A program made the position numbers and the translations under genes. Shown piece by piece: positions 1-7,431 of a stretch of 14,258 nt of DNA. Below the pieces are notes generated by a model, which worked only from the letters and a program-made list of their open reading frames with translations, was not told where the DNA came from and did not search any database. Positions within the stretch are counted from its first letter, which is position 1; each line of letters opens with the position of its first letter. Source of the stretch: an uncultured Clostridia bacterium (GTDB lineage: Bacteria; Bacillota; Clostridia; Christensenellales; CAG-314); NCBI GenBank assembly GCA_937915515.1, contig CALGIK010000186.1, positions 1 through 14,258 on the forward strand, written 5' to 3'.

Positions 1-28
1 CTTTCCCTACACGACGCTCTTCCGATCT
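1..28. other. Illumina TruSeq Read 1 adapter remnant (artefact)
   Basis: These 28 bases match, from memory, the last 28 bases of the standard Illumina TruSeq universal / Read 1 adapter, ending in the familiar CTCTTCCGATCT. Genomic sequence starts at base 29. The mfd reading frame stays open through the adapter by chance, so a gene caller would append about nine false residues. This is a library or assembly artefact at a contig end, not biology. Confidence 0.98.
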
Positions 29-2122
29 CACTTCGCCTTTTTTTAATTTTTCGACAATGATCCTTTGCTCGGCTTTACTCCTGAAACGGTTTAAGCATTC
101 CACTTTTATGTCAAAAGGCTGACATCTGTTTTTTACAGTATTAAAATGCTGCTCGGACAGTATAGTAGTAGGACATAATAAAGCCGCCTGTTTGCCGTTG
201 GTGACTACCTTAAAGGCGGCACGCAATGCCACTTCCGTCTTTCCAAAACCCACGTCCCCGACAAGCAATCTGTCCATAATTTTGTCGCTTGTCAAATCGC
301 CGTCTATTTCCTCCAGACACTTTATTTGGTCAGGAGTTTCGACAAAACCAAAACCGGCCTCAAATTCTTCATTTAGATACTTGTCTATTCTGTACTTAAA
401 GCCTCGTGAATGGCGGCGTTTAGCGTAAAGGTCTACCAAATCAATCGCCATTTCCTTAATTTTGGCTTTAACTTTAGCTTTAACTTTTTCAAATTCCGCG
501 CCGCCTATCCTGCTTAAATGAGGTTTTACATCGCTGCCGCTGTAGCGGGAGAGCATATTGGTGTTTTCGACAGGGACATAAACGGTATCCCCGTCACGGT
601 AAATAAGCTTGATAAAGTCCTTAGTGCCAAAAGAGCCGGTACGTGTTACGACGCCTTCACAAAGACCGATTCCGTGAACTTCATGCACGGCATAATCGCC
701 CGCCTGCAAATCCAAAAAAACATTCTCCTTTTTTGGCGTCAGTTTTTTTACAATATTGCGTTTAAACAAATCGTCACAGCCGACAAAAACAAGCTTATTG
801 CTGTGGCTTATAAAGCCTCTTGCGGCGTCATACGGCAAAATTTGTGGTTCCGTTAAAAAAGACGGAGGAGTATCGGCTATGCCTATATCAATGCCCAAGT
901 CGGATAATTGATTTTTAAGCGCCGTTGCCTGTACATTATCTGCGCAAAAAATCCCTACCGAATATTCATTTTGCCGCCAATTGTTGACATCGCTGATTAA
1001 CTGCTTAAGATTATACTTATAATTAAATAAAGCCGACGTCCTTAAAGAAATAATTTTTTGAGGATAAAAAAAGGTGTTTGCGTACGGCAAAGTTTGCAGA
1101 GCAAGCTGGCTGAAAGAAGAATAACCTTTAAACAGATTTTCCCTCTCTTTCAATTGTTTAAAATGAGAGGGTAATACTTCGCCTTTAGACAACAGCGAAG
1201 CAAAACGGCTGATATGCCCTTCATAAGTACGGCTGAGTTTTTCCTCAACGGGTTTTGGTTCGTCCCAGATAATAAGCGTGTCTAAAGGCAAATAATCAGC
1301 TAAAAGGCTGTTGCTGACGTAAGGCAAGAGCCAATTACTGTCGCCGTTGATTGACAGAGAGGACAAAATGCTATTTGTACGTGTTAAGCTGTCTGTATCA
1401 AGTTTTTGCCGTTTAAATTCCTCTCTTGCTAAATCTAACGCTTCTTGTTCGTTAAAAACCTCTTTAATTGCAAAAACATCAACGCTTTCTATATTTTGCT
1501 TGGACAAAAAGGTTTCCTTGTCGATAAGCTTAATACTCTCAAGCGTCTCGTCAAAAAAATCAAGACGCACAGGGCTGTCGAAATGGGGCAAAAATATGTC
1601 AACTATATCTCCCCTTACCGTAAATTGCCCTGCTGACTCTATGCTTTCGGCTTTTACATAGCCGTTATTAACTAACTTTGCAATAAGAGCAGAAAAATTG
1701 TAGTCTACACCCTGCTTTAAAGTAAAAATACTGTCGCTGAAACTTTTTAAATCGGGCAAAAGTTGTGCCAGCGCTTCGGGCGTTGTCACAATGCCTCCTA
1801 TCTTATCCTTTAAAACTTTGTAAAGAGCTACAAATCGCTCAATCCTGCTTTTTCCGCTTTCGGCAGTAAAAAGCAGCGTTTCCTGACGGGGCGGCAAAAA
1901 TTCAAAAGCGTTTTTTGCATAAGCGTTAAGCTGTCTTTTAGCTTCGAGCGCAGCGATATAGTCGCTTGTAACAAAAAGAGTAAAACGGTTTATATTAGCC
2001 CCGATAAAGATTTTTTCCGCTGATTGCACGCCAAAAGCCGCGGTGGTTTTATTTCCGCGTACAGTGCCGTACAATTCGGCATAAAGAGGATAATTATTTA
2101 GATTATATAATTGGCAGTACAT
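29..2122 (-). CDS. mfd: Transcription-repair coupling factor Mfd, 3' truncated by contig end
   Basis: Mfd is a cytoplasmic DNA translocase that removes stalled RNA polymerase from DNA and recruits UvrA/UvrB to transcription-blocking lesions. About 698 codons are present, against roughly 1150 in the family. Seen in order: a UvrB-like N-terminal module (VRGDIVDIF near residues 169-177), the RNA-polymerase-interacting domain (HGIG at 483-486), TPDQ at 596-599, and Walker A GDVGFGKT at 622-629. The frame is continuous from start to base 29. The remaining helicase motifs and the C-terminal D7 domain lie beyond the contig, so the truncation is technical. An in-frame TAA sits directly before the ATG at 2122, which fixes the start, yet no Shine-Dalgarno sequence is visible. 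It lies 28 bp downstream of pth, a pairing common in Bacillota, and probably shares its transcript. Confidence 0.95.
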
Positions 2123-2150
2123 TTATTGCTTATTAATGTTAACTTTATTG

Positions 2151-2732
2151 CTATTTATGGTTGTAATTAAGCATTAAATAATCTATCGGTTTGCCGTTAC
2201 AAAAATCATTTAACGCTTTTGCCGCCGTAATGTATGCTTGATTTAAAGCTAACGACGCTTGCTCGCTCACTTTGCTTAAAACATAATCCATAAGCGCCAT
2301 ATTTTCTTCCGACGGGCGGCCTATGCCTACACGCAGACGGTAAATGTCTTGCGTACCCATATTTTGGATGACGTTAAGCATACCGTTATGGCTGCCGCCG
2401 CTTCCGTCACGGCATATTTTGATTTTACCCAACGGCAAATCGGCATCATCGTATACTATGATGCAATGAGGCTGTTCTATTTTATACTTGTTAACAAGTT
2501 CTCTCACGCTTTCGCCGGATAAGTTCATATAAGTAATAGGTTTTGCCAGAATAACCTTTGCGCTTTCTGTTTTAGTGTGCGCCGTCAAAGCGCGGCATTC
2601 CCCCTTATCAAAACATATATTAAGGGTCTTTGCAAAGTGGTTGACGGCATTAAATCCTACGTTGTGATAAGTATTTAAGTATTTTTCATCGGGATTTCCT
2701 AACCCCACAACCAAAAATTTTGTTAAAATCAC
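2151..2732 (-). CDS. pth: Peptidyl-tRNA hydrolase (193 aa)
   Basis: Pth cleaves the ester bond of peptidyl-tRNAs that fall off the ribosome, recycling tRNA in the cytoplasm. The length is normal for bacterial Pth. Recognisable are GLGNP at residues 10-14, HNVGF at 23-27 (H23 is the catalytic histidine equivalent), YMN at 68-70, DDADLP at 95-100 (catalytic Asp region) and the GGSHNG substrate-binding loop at 112-117. The usual GNPG and TRHN are GNPD and TYHN here, which is minor drift. The start is GTG at 2732, preceded by GGTGA (2737-2741) at close spacing; no other in-frame start candidate lies nearby. It is the first gene of a pth-mfd unit with its own promoter. Confidence 0.96.
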   Translation of the reverse strand: MILTKFLVVGLGNPDEKYLNTYHNVGFNAVNHFAKTLNICFDKGECRALTAHTKTESAKVILAKPITYMNLSGESVRELVNKYKIEQPHCIIVYDDADLPLGKIKICRDGSGGSHNGMLNVIQNMGTQDIYRLRVGIGRPSEENMALMDYVLSKVSEQASLALNQAYITAAKALNDFCNGKPIDYLMLNYNHK

Positions 2733-2751
2733 TTCTTCACCGTTATTTGTT

Positions 2752-2780
2752 ATATTACCATAATCAAAAATTTTTTACAA
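2752..2780 (-). promoter_or_regulatory. Sigma-A-type promoter for pth-mfd
   Basis: On the minus strand, a -35 element TTGTAA (2775-2780) is separated by exactly 17 bases from a -10 element TAATAT (2752-2757). The -10 is preceded by TGG, giving an extended -10 (TGn). The predicted start of transcription is near 2743-2745, leaving a short leader of about 12-14 bases that begins at or just before the GGTGA ribosome site of pth. It lies downstream of the rplQ terminator, so pth-mfd looks like a separate transcription unit. Confidence 0.72.
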
Positions 2781-2907
2781 CTAAACACTGTCTCATAATT
2801 TTGACTCAATGTCTATTTTTTATATATGTATCTAAGAGCCAAAACCCGTTCTTTTTAAACCCTTACTAATTATAAAAAAACTCGTTTTCTGTTTTCTTTT
2901 GAGGTAT
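2781..2907. other. AT-rich spacer between the rplQ terminator and the pth promoter
   Basis: This stretch holds no open reading frame of note and no RNA gene that I recognise. It is rich in A and T runs. A very weak 3-bp CTC/GAG pairing followed by a T run near 2871-2904 on the minus strand is too short to call a terminator. It acts as a spacer between two transcription units. Confidence 0.5.
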
Positions 2908-2937
2908 AAAAAACGGCTTTACCCAAGTAAAACCGTT
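2908..2937 (-). terminator. Rho-independent terminator of the ribosomal operon
   Basis: Read on the minus strand, AACGGTTTTAC (2927-2937) pairs with GTAAAGCCGTT (2912-2922) in an 11-bp stem with one G-U wobble and a four-base TTGG loop. A run of six T residues (2908-2913) follows, partly inside the stem. It starts 19 bp after the rplQ stop codon. This is a textbook intrinsic terminator and marks the end of the spc-alpha superoperon. Confidence 0.92.
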
Positions 2938-2956
2938 GTGCTGCTTCTAACTTAAC

Positions 2957-3466
2957 TTAGATAGGCAAAATTTCTATCAAAGCCATCTCTGCTGCGTCGC
3001 CTCTGCGCATCCCCAAATTGTGAACGGTGGTATATCCGCCTTTTTGACCCAATTCCTGAGCGCGTTTATCAAATTTCGGTGCGTACTCGTTAAACATTTT
3101 TTCGATCAAAGGATGTTTGACGTCTTCCGTGCGCAATTTATACGCCGTAAGACTTTCCTTTTTGCCTTTTGTTTCCTGCATATCGCTTAAACTCGCCATC
3201 AATCTACGCCTTGCAGATAATTTTGTAGGACCGTCGTTAAGTACTTCGACCTTTGTATCAACACCCTTAACTTTTTTGTTTTTGGTAACTTTAATCACGT
3301 CTTGATAAGTGTTTATTGCGAGTGTCAGATATTTATCAGCCAACTTTTGTATTGCTTTTGCTCTGGCGTAGGTTGTTTCTATTTTGCCGTTCCACAAAAG
3401 GTACGATACCTGATTTTTTAACAAAGCCAGCCTCTGGTCCGTTGCTTTACCTAATTTATTTGACAT
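2957..3466 (-). CDS. rplQ: Large-subunit ribosomal protein L17, long form (169 aa)
   Basis: L17 is a 50S protein near the exit-tunnel side of the subunit. The N-terminal core (LGKATDQRLALLKNQ, residues 5-19, and GKIETT, 27-32) and the C-terminal GGYTTVHNLGMRRGDAAEMA (143-162) are typical of the family. Most bacterial L17 proteins have about 112-130 residues. Here two insertions, around residues 53-79 and 97-118, are spliced into the middle; I recall similar long L17 versions in some Clostridia. The ATG has an ideal AGGAGG eight bases upstream. It lies 20 bp after rpoA and is the last gene before the terminator, the usual alpha-operon position. Confidence 0.95.
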   Translation of the reverse strand: MSNKLGKATDQRLALLKNQVSYLLWNGKIETTYARAKAIQKLADKYLTLAINTYQDVIKVTKNKKVKGVDTKVEVLNDGPTKLSARRRLMASLSDMQETKGKKESLTAYKLRTEDVKHPLIEKMFNEYAPKFDKRAQELGQKGGYTTVHNLGMRRGDAAEMALIEILPI

Positions 3467-3486
3467 TGTGGTATCCTCCTAATTGT

Positions 3487-4455
3487 CTAATCTTCTTTTA
3501 CTTTTAAGCAAAGACCGAAAGCTTCAAGTCTTGCTATGACTTCGTCCAGTGATTTTCTTCCGAGGTTGCGGACTTTAAGCATATCCTCTTCGGTTTTGCG
3601 TGTGAGATCGCCGACAGTTTGGATATTTGCGCGCTTTAAGCAGTTGTAACTGCGTACCGACAAATCCATGTCGTCGATACTCTTATCAAGTATCTTCTGC
3701 TGTTGGTCTTCCTGCCTGTTAACCATATATTCACGGTCTCCCAGCTCGGAAAGTTTTACAAACATACCGATATGCTCGTTTAATATTTTTGCCGCCAAAC
3801 TGACGATTTCCCTGCCGCTGAATGCGCCGTTGGTTTCGACCTCAAGCGTCAGCTTATCAAAGCCGATATTTTGACCTACACGTGCGGCTTCAACGTTGTA
3901 GTTTACCTTTTTGACGGGGGCATAAATGCTGTCCGTCGGGATAAAACCTATAGGATAATTGAGTTTTAGCTCTTTATTTACTTCCTTATTCTTTTCCGCC
4001 GATACATATCCTCTGCCTCTGCCAACGGTCAGCTCGCAATTAAGCCTGCCGCCTTCGGCGATTGTGCACAAATGCAAATCGGGATTTAAAATTTCAACTT
4101 CGGCGTCGGTATTTATGTCGCCGGCAAAAACCTCGCAAGGACCTATTTTGTTAATCGATAAGGTTTTACGGAAGTCGTCGGCATCATTGCTTGATTTTAG
4201 CGTCAAGTTTTTAATGTTTAAAATTATTTCCGCAACATCTTCGGTTATCCCTTCGATTGTTGAAAACTCATGCTGCACTCCGTCGATTTTGATGCCCACC
4301 ACCGCTACGCCCGGCAAAGAGGAGAGAAGCACTCTGCGCATACAATTACCGAGAGTAATACCAAAACCTCTTTCCAACGGTTCGACAACTATCGTTATTT
4401 TAGAACCGTTTTCGTTTTCATCAACAGTGATTTTTGGGGTTTCTATTTCCATCAT
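3487..4455 (-). CDS. rpoA: RNA polymerase alpha subunit (322 aa)
   Basis: RpoA dimerises to seed assembly of RNA polymerase, and its C-terminal domain contacts UP-element DNA and activators. The N-terminal domain spans about residues 1-235, including [20 protein letters not shown] at 27-46. A Gln/Lys/Asp-rich linker follows at about 245-260. The C-terminal domain (about 261-315) holds RSYNCLKRA at 268-276, where R268, N271 and C272 align with the DNA-contact region (R265, N268, C269 in E. coli), and NLGRKSL at 297-303. Length is normal. Two ATG codons stand side by side; the first (4455) has AAGGAGA about nine bases upstream. The 49-bp gap to rpsD is the second largest inside the operon and holds no recognisable signal. 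Confidence 0.97.
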   Translation of the reverse strand: MMEIETPKITVDENENGSKITIVVEPLERGFGITLGNCMRRVLLSSLPGVAVVGIKIDGVQHEFSTIEGITEDVAEIILNIKNLTLKSSNDADDFRKTLSINKIGPCEVFAGDINTDAEVEILNPDLHLCTIAEGGRLNCELTVGRGRGYVSAEKNKEVNKELKLNYPIGFIPTDSIYAPVKKVNYNVEAARVGQNIGFDKLTLEVETNGAFSGREIVSLAAKILNEHIGMFVKLSELGDREYMVNRQEDQQQKILDKSIDDMDLSVRSYNCLKRANIQTVGDLTRKTEEDMLKVRNLGRKSLDEVIARLEAFGLCLKVKED

Positions 4456-4504
4456 ATCGAACTATCTCCTTATATTTATTTTTGGATGAATTTAGTAATT
4501 GATC

Positions 4505-5131
4505 TTACTTGGAATACAACTCAACAATCATATGTTCCGCAATTGTAAGGTCTACGTCTTCCCTTTGCGGTTTTGCCAATATTTTGCCGCTTAAGGTAGC
4601 GTTGTCAAAATCCAACCATTTGGGGAGATTTGCGGGTTTTTTAAGAGTTTTAAGTTCCTTAAAATACGCTTTGTCGACTTTAGTCTCTTTAACTGCGATA
4701 ACGTCGCCGGCTTTGACTAAATATGAAGGAATTGTTACTGTGTTGCCGTTTACGGTGATGTGACCGTGATTAACTAATTGCCTGCTCTGGCTGCGGCTCG
4801 AACCGATGCCCATACGGTATACTACGTTGTCTAAACGCTCTTCAAGCATGATGAGCATATTAGTACCCGTAACGCCCTTTATGCGCTCCGCTTCGGTGTA
4901 ATATCTATGAAATTGCTTTTCCTGCAAGCCGTATATTCTTTTAGCCTTTTGCTTTTCGCGCAACTGCGAACCGTATTCGGTAATCTTTTTGCGTCCCGCC
5001 CATTGCACTCCGGGAATTTTAGCGCGTCTGGTAATTGCGCATTTTTGTGAATAACATCTATCGCCTTTCAAAAATAACTTTTGATTTTCTCTTCTGCATA
5101 GACGGCAATCCGCCGATGTGTATTTTGCCAT
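4505..5131 (-). CDS. rpsD: Small-subunit ribosomal protein S4, zinc-binding form (208 aa)
   Basis: S4 is a primary 16S rRNA-binding protein that starts 30S assembly. The N-terminus carries C9, C12, C26 and C31 (CxxC-x13-C-x4-C), the zinc-finger arrangement known from Thermus S4; many bacteria have a zinc-free S4. The S4 RNA-binding domain follows at about 98-160 (RLDNVVYRMGIGSSRSQSRQ at 99-118, then HGHITVNG). Length is normal. AAGGAGA precedes the ATG. The gene lies inside the alpha operon, as in E. coli and many Clostridia, whereas in B. subtilis rpsD is a separate self-regulated gene. S4 is the usual autoregulator of such operons, which gives interest to the leader upstream of rpsM. Confidence 0.97.
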   Translation of the reverse strand: MAKYTSADCRLCRRENQKLFLKGDRCYSQKCAITRRAKIPGVQWAGRKKITEYGSQLREKQKAKRIYGLQEKQFHRYYTEAERIKGVTGTNMLIMLEERLDNVVYRMGIGSSRSQSRQLVNHGHITVNGNTVTIPSYLVKAGDVIAVKETKVDKAYFKELKTLKKPANLPKWLDFDNATLSGKILAKPQREDVDLTIAEHMIVELYSK

Positions 5132-5143
5132 AATTACTCTCCT

Positions 5144-5533
5144 TTATATTCTCCTGCGTTTTGGCGGGCGGCAACCGTTGTGGGGTATGGGAGACACGTC
5201 TTTTATCAGCGTGACTTCTAAATCTGCCGACTGCATGGCTCTGATTGCCGATTCCCTGCCTTGACCGGGTCCCTTAACATAAACTTCGACAGAACGCAAA
5301 CCGTATTCCTTAGCTGCCTTTGCCGCTGTTTCCGCTGCCTGCTGAGCTGCAAAAGCCGTACTCTTTCTGCTGCCTTTAAAGCCTAAACTGCCCGAGCTGC
5401 AAGCCGAAAGTAAATTGCCGTTTGTATCTGTAACCGATACTATTGTGTTGTTAAAAGATGCATGAATATGCACCTGACCGTTGTCTACGCGGCGGATATC
5501 CTTCTTTTTTCTGCTGACTTTTTTAACTGCCAT
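5144..5533 (-). CDS. rpsK: Small-subunit ribosomal protein S11 (129 aa)
   Basis: S11 sits on the 30S platform near the mRNA exit and helps shape the Shine-Dalgarno cleft. The sequence shows [13 protein letters not shown] (24-36), the [16 protein letters not shown] stretch (53-68), [14 protein letters not shown] and the conserved C-terminal [18 protein letters not shown]. Length is standard. The ATG at 5533 has AAGGAGA seven bases upstream, overlapping the rpsM stop codon. It is 12 bp from both rpsM and rpsD, so the three genes read as one tight unit. Confidence 0.97.
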   Translation of the reverse strand: MAVKKVSRKKKDIRRVDNGQVHIHASFNNTIVSVTDTNGNLLSACSSGSLGFKGSRKSTAFAAQQAAETAAKAAKEYGLRSVEVYVKGPGQGRESAIRAMQSADLEVTLIKDVSPIPHNGCRPPKRRRI

Positions 5534-5545
5534 AATCTACTCTCC

Positions 5546-5923
5546 TTATTTCTCCGCCTTTTTAGCGCGGGAAACAGTGCGCTTGGGGCCTTTGCGTGTA
5601 CGCGCATTTTGTTTGGTTGACTGACCTCTCACCGGCAAACCCTTTCTGTGGCGTATGCCGCGGTAACTTCCTACTTCTATCATCCTCTTGATGTTAAGCG
5701 TGACTGTCCTTCTGAGGTCGCCTTCAACTTGAAGCTTATGTTCGATATATTCACGTAGTTTGGACACGTCCGTATCCGTAAGGTCCTTTACGCGGATATC
5801 GGGACTGACGCCGGTTTCCGCAAGAATTTTTTGTGCTGTCGGCAAACCTATGCCGTAAATATAGGTCAGACCGATTTCTATACGTTTTTCTCTGGGTAAA
5901 TCTATACCGGAAATACGAGCCAT
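5546..5923 (-). CDS. rpsM: Small-subunit ribosomal protein S13 (125 aa)
   Basis: S13 lies in the 30S head, contacts the P-site tRNA and bridges to L5 on the 50S subunit. [26 protein letters not shown] opens the protein. The helix-two-turns-helix region follows, then [15 protein letters not shown] (93-107) and the basic C-terminal tail that reaches tRNA. Length is normal. AAGGAGA (5931-5937) supports the ATG at 5923. This is the first gene of the alpha segment and is preceded by the largest internal gap of the operon. S13 is the direct bridge partner of L5, which is strongly modified in this genome. Confidence 0.96.
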   Translation of the reverse strand: MARISGIDLPREKRIEIGLTYIYGIGLPTAQKILAETGVSPDIRVKDLTDTDVSKLREYIEHKLQVEGDLRRTVTLNIKRMIEVGSYRGIRHRKGLPVRGQSTKQNARTRKGPKRTVSRAKKAEK

Positions 5924-5946
5924 TTAAAAATCTCCTTAAACTTTTT

Positions 5947-5976
5947 TTAATATGTAACGCCGCTAAACACAATCAA
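5947..5976 (-). promoter_or_regulatory. Possible internal promoter ahead of rpsM
   Basis: On the minus strand TTGATT (5971-5976) is followed after 18 bases by TATTAA (5947-5952). Each element matches the consensus at four of six positions. Transcription would start near 5940, just ahead of the rpsM ribosome site. Such a promoter would allow the alpha segment to be expressed apart from the spc segment. The match is modest and could be chance in AT-rich sequence. Confidence 0.3.
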
Positions 5977-6002
5977 GCTTTAATTTGGAATGATAAGCTT
6001 GA
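5973..6002 (-). promoter_or_regulatory. Perfect 8-bp inverted repeat in the rpmJ-rpsM gap
   Basis: TCAAGCTT (5995-6002 read on the minus strand) is followed 14 bases later by its exact complement AAGCTTGA (5973-5980). It can form an RNA hairpin in the leader of the alpha segment, or act as an operator for a dimeric protein. No T run follows, so it is not an intrinsic terminator. By position it is a candidate for S4 autoregulation, because S4 controls the alpha operon at the rpsM leader in E. coli; sequence similarity to that leader is not evident to me. Confidence 0.45.
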
Positions 6003-6020
6003 CCGCATCAGGGATTATTT

Positions 6021-6137
6021 TTAGCCTTGTCTTTGTTTGTGCTTAGGATACTTGCTGCAAATTACCATAACTTTGCCGTTGCGCTTAATTACTTTGCATT
6101 TATCGCACATGGGTTTTACACTTGGTTTGACTTTCAT
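6021..6137 (-). CDS. rpmJ: Large-subunit ribosomal protein L36, zinc-binding form (38 aa)
   Basis: L36 is the smallest 50S protein and helps fold 23S rRNA near the peptidyl-transferase region. The translation begins [20 protein letters not shown] and ends KHKQRQG. The zinc ligands are C11, C14, C27 and H33, so this is the zinc-dependent form. The last spacing is C-x5-H rather than the usual C-x4-H, because of one extra residue in CSKYPKH; this gives 38 rather than 37 residues. An AGGAGG precedes the ATG at 6137. It sits between infA and rpsM, its normal Bacillota position, 19 bp from infA. Confidence 0.95.
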   Translation of the reverse strand: MKVKPSVKPMCDKCKVIKRNGKVMVICSKYPKHKQRQG

Positions 6138-6156
6138 TTGTTAAGTCCTCCTATTT

Positions 6157-6375
6157 TTATTTGCTGCGCCAGATAATGCGGCCTTTTGTCAAGTCATAAG
6201 GACTCATTTCTACCGTAACGCTGTCGCCTTTCATTATTTTTATATAATGCATGCGTAATTTTCCGCCTATGTAGGCAGTGATTTTATGATTGTTGCTCAA
6301 TTCAACAATAAAGTTTGCATTGGGCAAGACTTCCACTACTTTGCCTTCGACTTCAATAACGTCATCCTTTGACAT
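6157..6375 (-). CDS. infA: Translation initiation factor IF-1 (72 aa)
   Basis: IF-1 binds the 30S A site during initiation and assists IF-2 and IF-3. The whole protein is one OB-fold: [20 protein letters not shown] (6-25) and [20 protein letters not shown] are diagnostic, and 72 residues is exactly the usual length. The stop codon of the KOW gene lies only 2 bp upstream, and the ribosome site (GAGGAA) is embedded in the end of that gene, which suggests coupling. It is placed between the KOW gene and rpmJ, as in Clostridia. Confidence 0.97.
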   Translation of the reverse strand: MSKDDVIEVEGKVVEVLPNANFIVELSNNHKITAYIGGKLRMHYIKIMKGDSVTVEMSPYDLTKGRIIWRSK

Positions 6376-6377
6376 GT

Positions 6378-6683
6378 TTATTCCTCATTTTCATTGCTTT
6401 GTGAACTTTGCTGTATATTTCGTAAAGCGCTATAAATTTCGCTGTCAAATACTTTTTTGCCTTGTTTTATTTTTTGCGAAATAGTGTCTAAACTAGCGCC
6501 TGTAGAAATTAAGTGTTTTATGTTTTTTCGCTTGGGACTGTTAAGCTTATGTCTTTGTCCGTCACAAATTTTTACGGTGTTATCGTCAAAAAATGCAACA
6601 ACAGCAAAACAGCACCCGGCATCTCTGCCTTTAAGCGAATAAACTACGCTTCCGATGTCTATTTCCTTATTTGTTTTTTGCAT
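6378..6683 (-). CDS. KOW-domain RNA-binding protein, L14e-like (101 aa)
   Basis: This small protein belongs to the KOW-domain family related to archaeal/eukaryotic ribosomal protein L14e, found between map and infA in many Clostridia. The N-terminal KOW stretch runs about residues 9-32 ([20 protein letters not shown]), followed by a [14 protein letters not shown] segment (41-54) typical of the family. The C-terminus is Gln/Ser/Asn/Glu-rich and probably disordered. The starting ATG lies 1 bp after the map stop and the stop lies 2 bp before infA. The family has no firmly established function known to me; an RNA- or ribosome-associated role is inferred from domain and context. Confidence 0.85.
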   Translation of the reverse strand: MQKTNKEIDIGSVVYSLKGRDAGCCFAVVAFFDDNTVKICDGQRHKLNSPKRKNIKHLISTGASLDTISQKIKQGKKVFDSEIYSALRNIQQSSQSNENEE

Positions 6684-6684
6684 A

Positions 6685-7431
6685 TCACTTTGTTAAAATT
6701 TCCGCACCGTTATCGGTGATGACGATAGTGTTTTCGTAATGCGCTGACGGCATATGGTCTTTGGTAATTGCCGTCCATCCGTTAGGCGAAAAAACAACTT
6801 CCGATGTGCCCATATTAATCATAGGCTCAATGCATATGGTCATATTTGTGGCAAGTCGAATTCCCCTGCCTTTAATGCCGTAGTTTGGTACATTCGGGTC
6901 TTCGTGAAGAGTGCTGCCTATCCCGTGACCAACAAGCTCTGTCACCACGCCAAAGCCAAAACTTTGTGCGTGTTGGCTCACCGCCCAGCCTATATCCCCT
7001 AAACGCACCCCGTTTTTTACAACGCTTAACGCCTTAAAAAAACATTGCTCTGTAACTTCTACCAGAGTGCGTTTTTGTTGACTGACCTGTCCTATACAAA
7101 AGGTCCTTGCTGCGTCGCCGTTGTAGCCGTGCATTACTGCCCCTAAATCAACGGACACAATTTGACCTTCCTCAATAAAACGATGCTTATCGGGTATTCC
7201 GTGTACTACCTCTTCGTCAATCGATATGCATACAGAAGACGGATAACCTCTGTAATGCAAAAAGTTGGGTCGTGCGCCGCATTTAACAATAAAGTCATGT
7301 GCAATTTTGTCAAGCTGATAAGTGCTGATGCCTACGCATATTTTATCCTCTAAAAGCTTGAGAGTATCAGCGACAACCTTACCTGCAGCTCTCATATACT
7401 CTAATTGCTCGGGTGTTTTTATGTTAATCAT
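6685..7431 (-). CDS. map: Methionine aminopeptidase, type I (248 aa)
   Basis: Map removes the initiator methionine from nascent proteins as they leave the ribosome. The five metal ligands of the pita-bread fold are visible: D95 (VDLGA), D106 (NGDAARTF), H169 (GHGIG), E202 (IEPM) and E233 (YENT). H77 in VVHGIP is the conserved active-site histidine. No N-terminal zinc-finger extension is present, so it is type Ia. Length is normal. Its ATG overlaps the adk stop as ATGA (7428-7431), a sign of translational coupling. Context in the secY-adk-map-infA block is the standard Gram-positive order. Confidence 0.97.
   Translation of the reverse strand: MINIKTPEQLEYMRAAGKVVADTLKLLEDKICVGISTYQLDKIAHDFIVKCGARPNFLHYRGYPSSVCISIDEEVVHGIPDKHRFIEEGQIVSVDLGAVMHGYNGDAARTFCIGQVSQQKRTLVEVTEQCFFKALSVVKNGVRLGDIGWAVSQHAQSFGFGVVTELVGHGIGSTLHEDPNVPNYGIKGRGIRLATNMTICIEPMINMGTSEVVFSPNGWTAITKDHMPSAHYENTIVITDNGAEILTK

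Noticed and set aside
192..856. Plus-strand open frames opposite mfd
   Set aside because: The minus-strand Mfd reading is continuous here, with domain motifs including Walker A, so these frames are by-products.
2871..2904. Possible second terminator with a T run after CTC/GAG
   Set aside because: The stem is only three base pairs with a very long loop; the real terminator is at 2908-2937.
3959..4489. A 176-codon open frame on the plus strand across rpoA
   Set aside because: It is antisense to a canonical rpoA, its Ser/Pro/Leu-rich translation matches nothing I recognise, and it has no promoter or ribosome site of note. It is a shadow frame.
5751..5972. A 73-codon minus-strand frame overlapping the start of rpsM
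   Set aside because: It lies in another frame of the rpsM coding region, and its translation is the out-of-frame reading of S13 codons.
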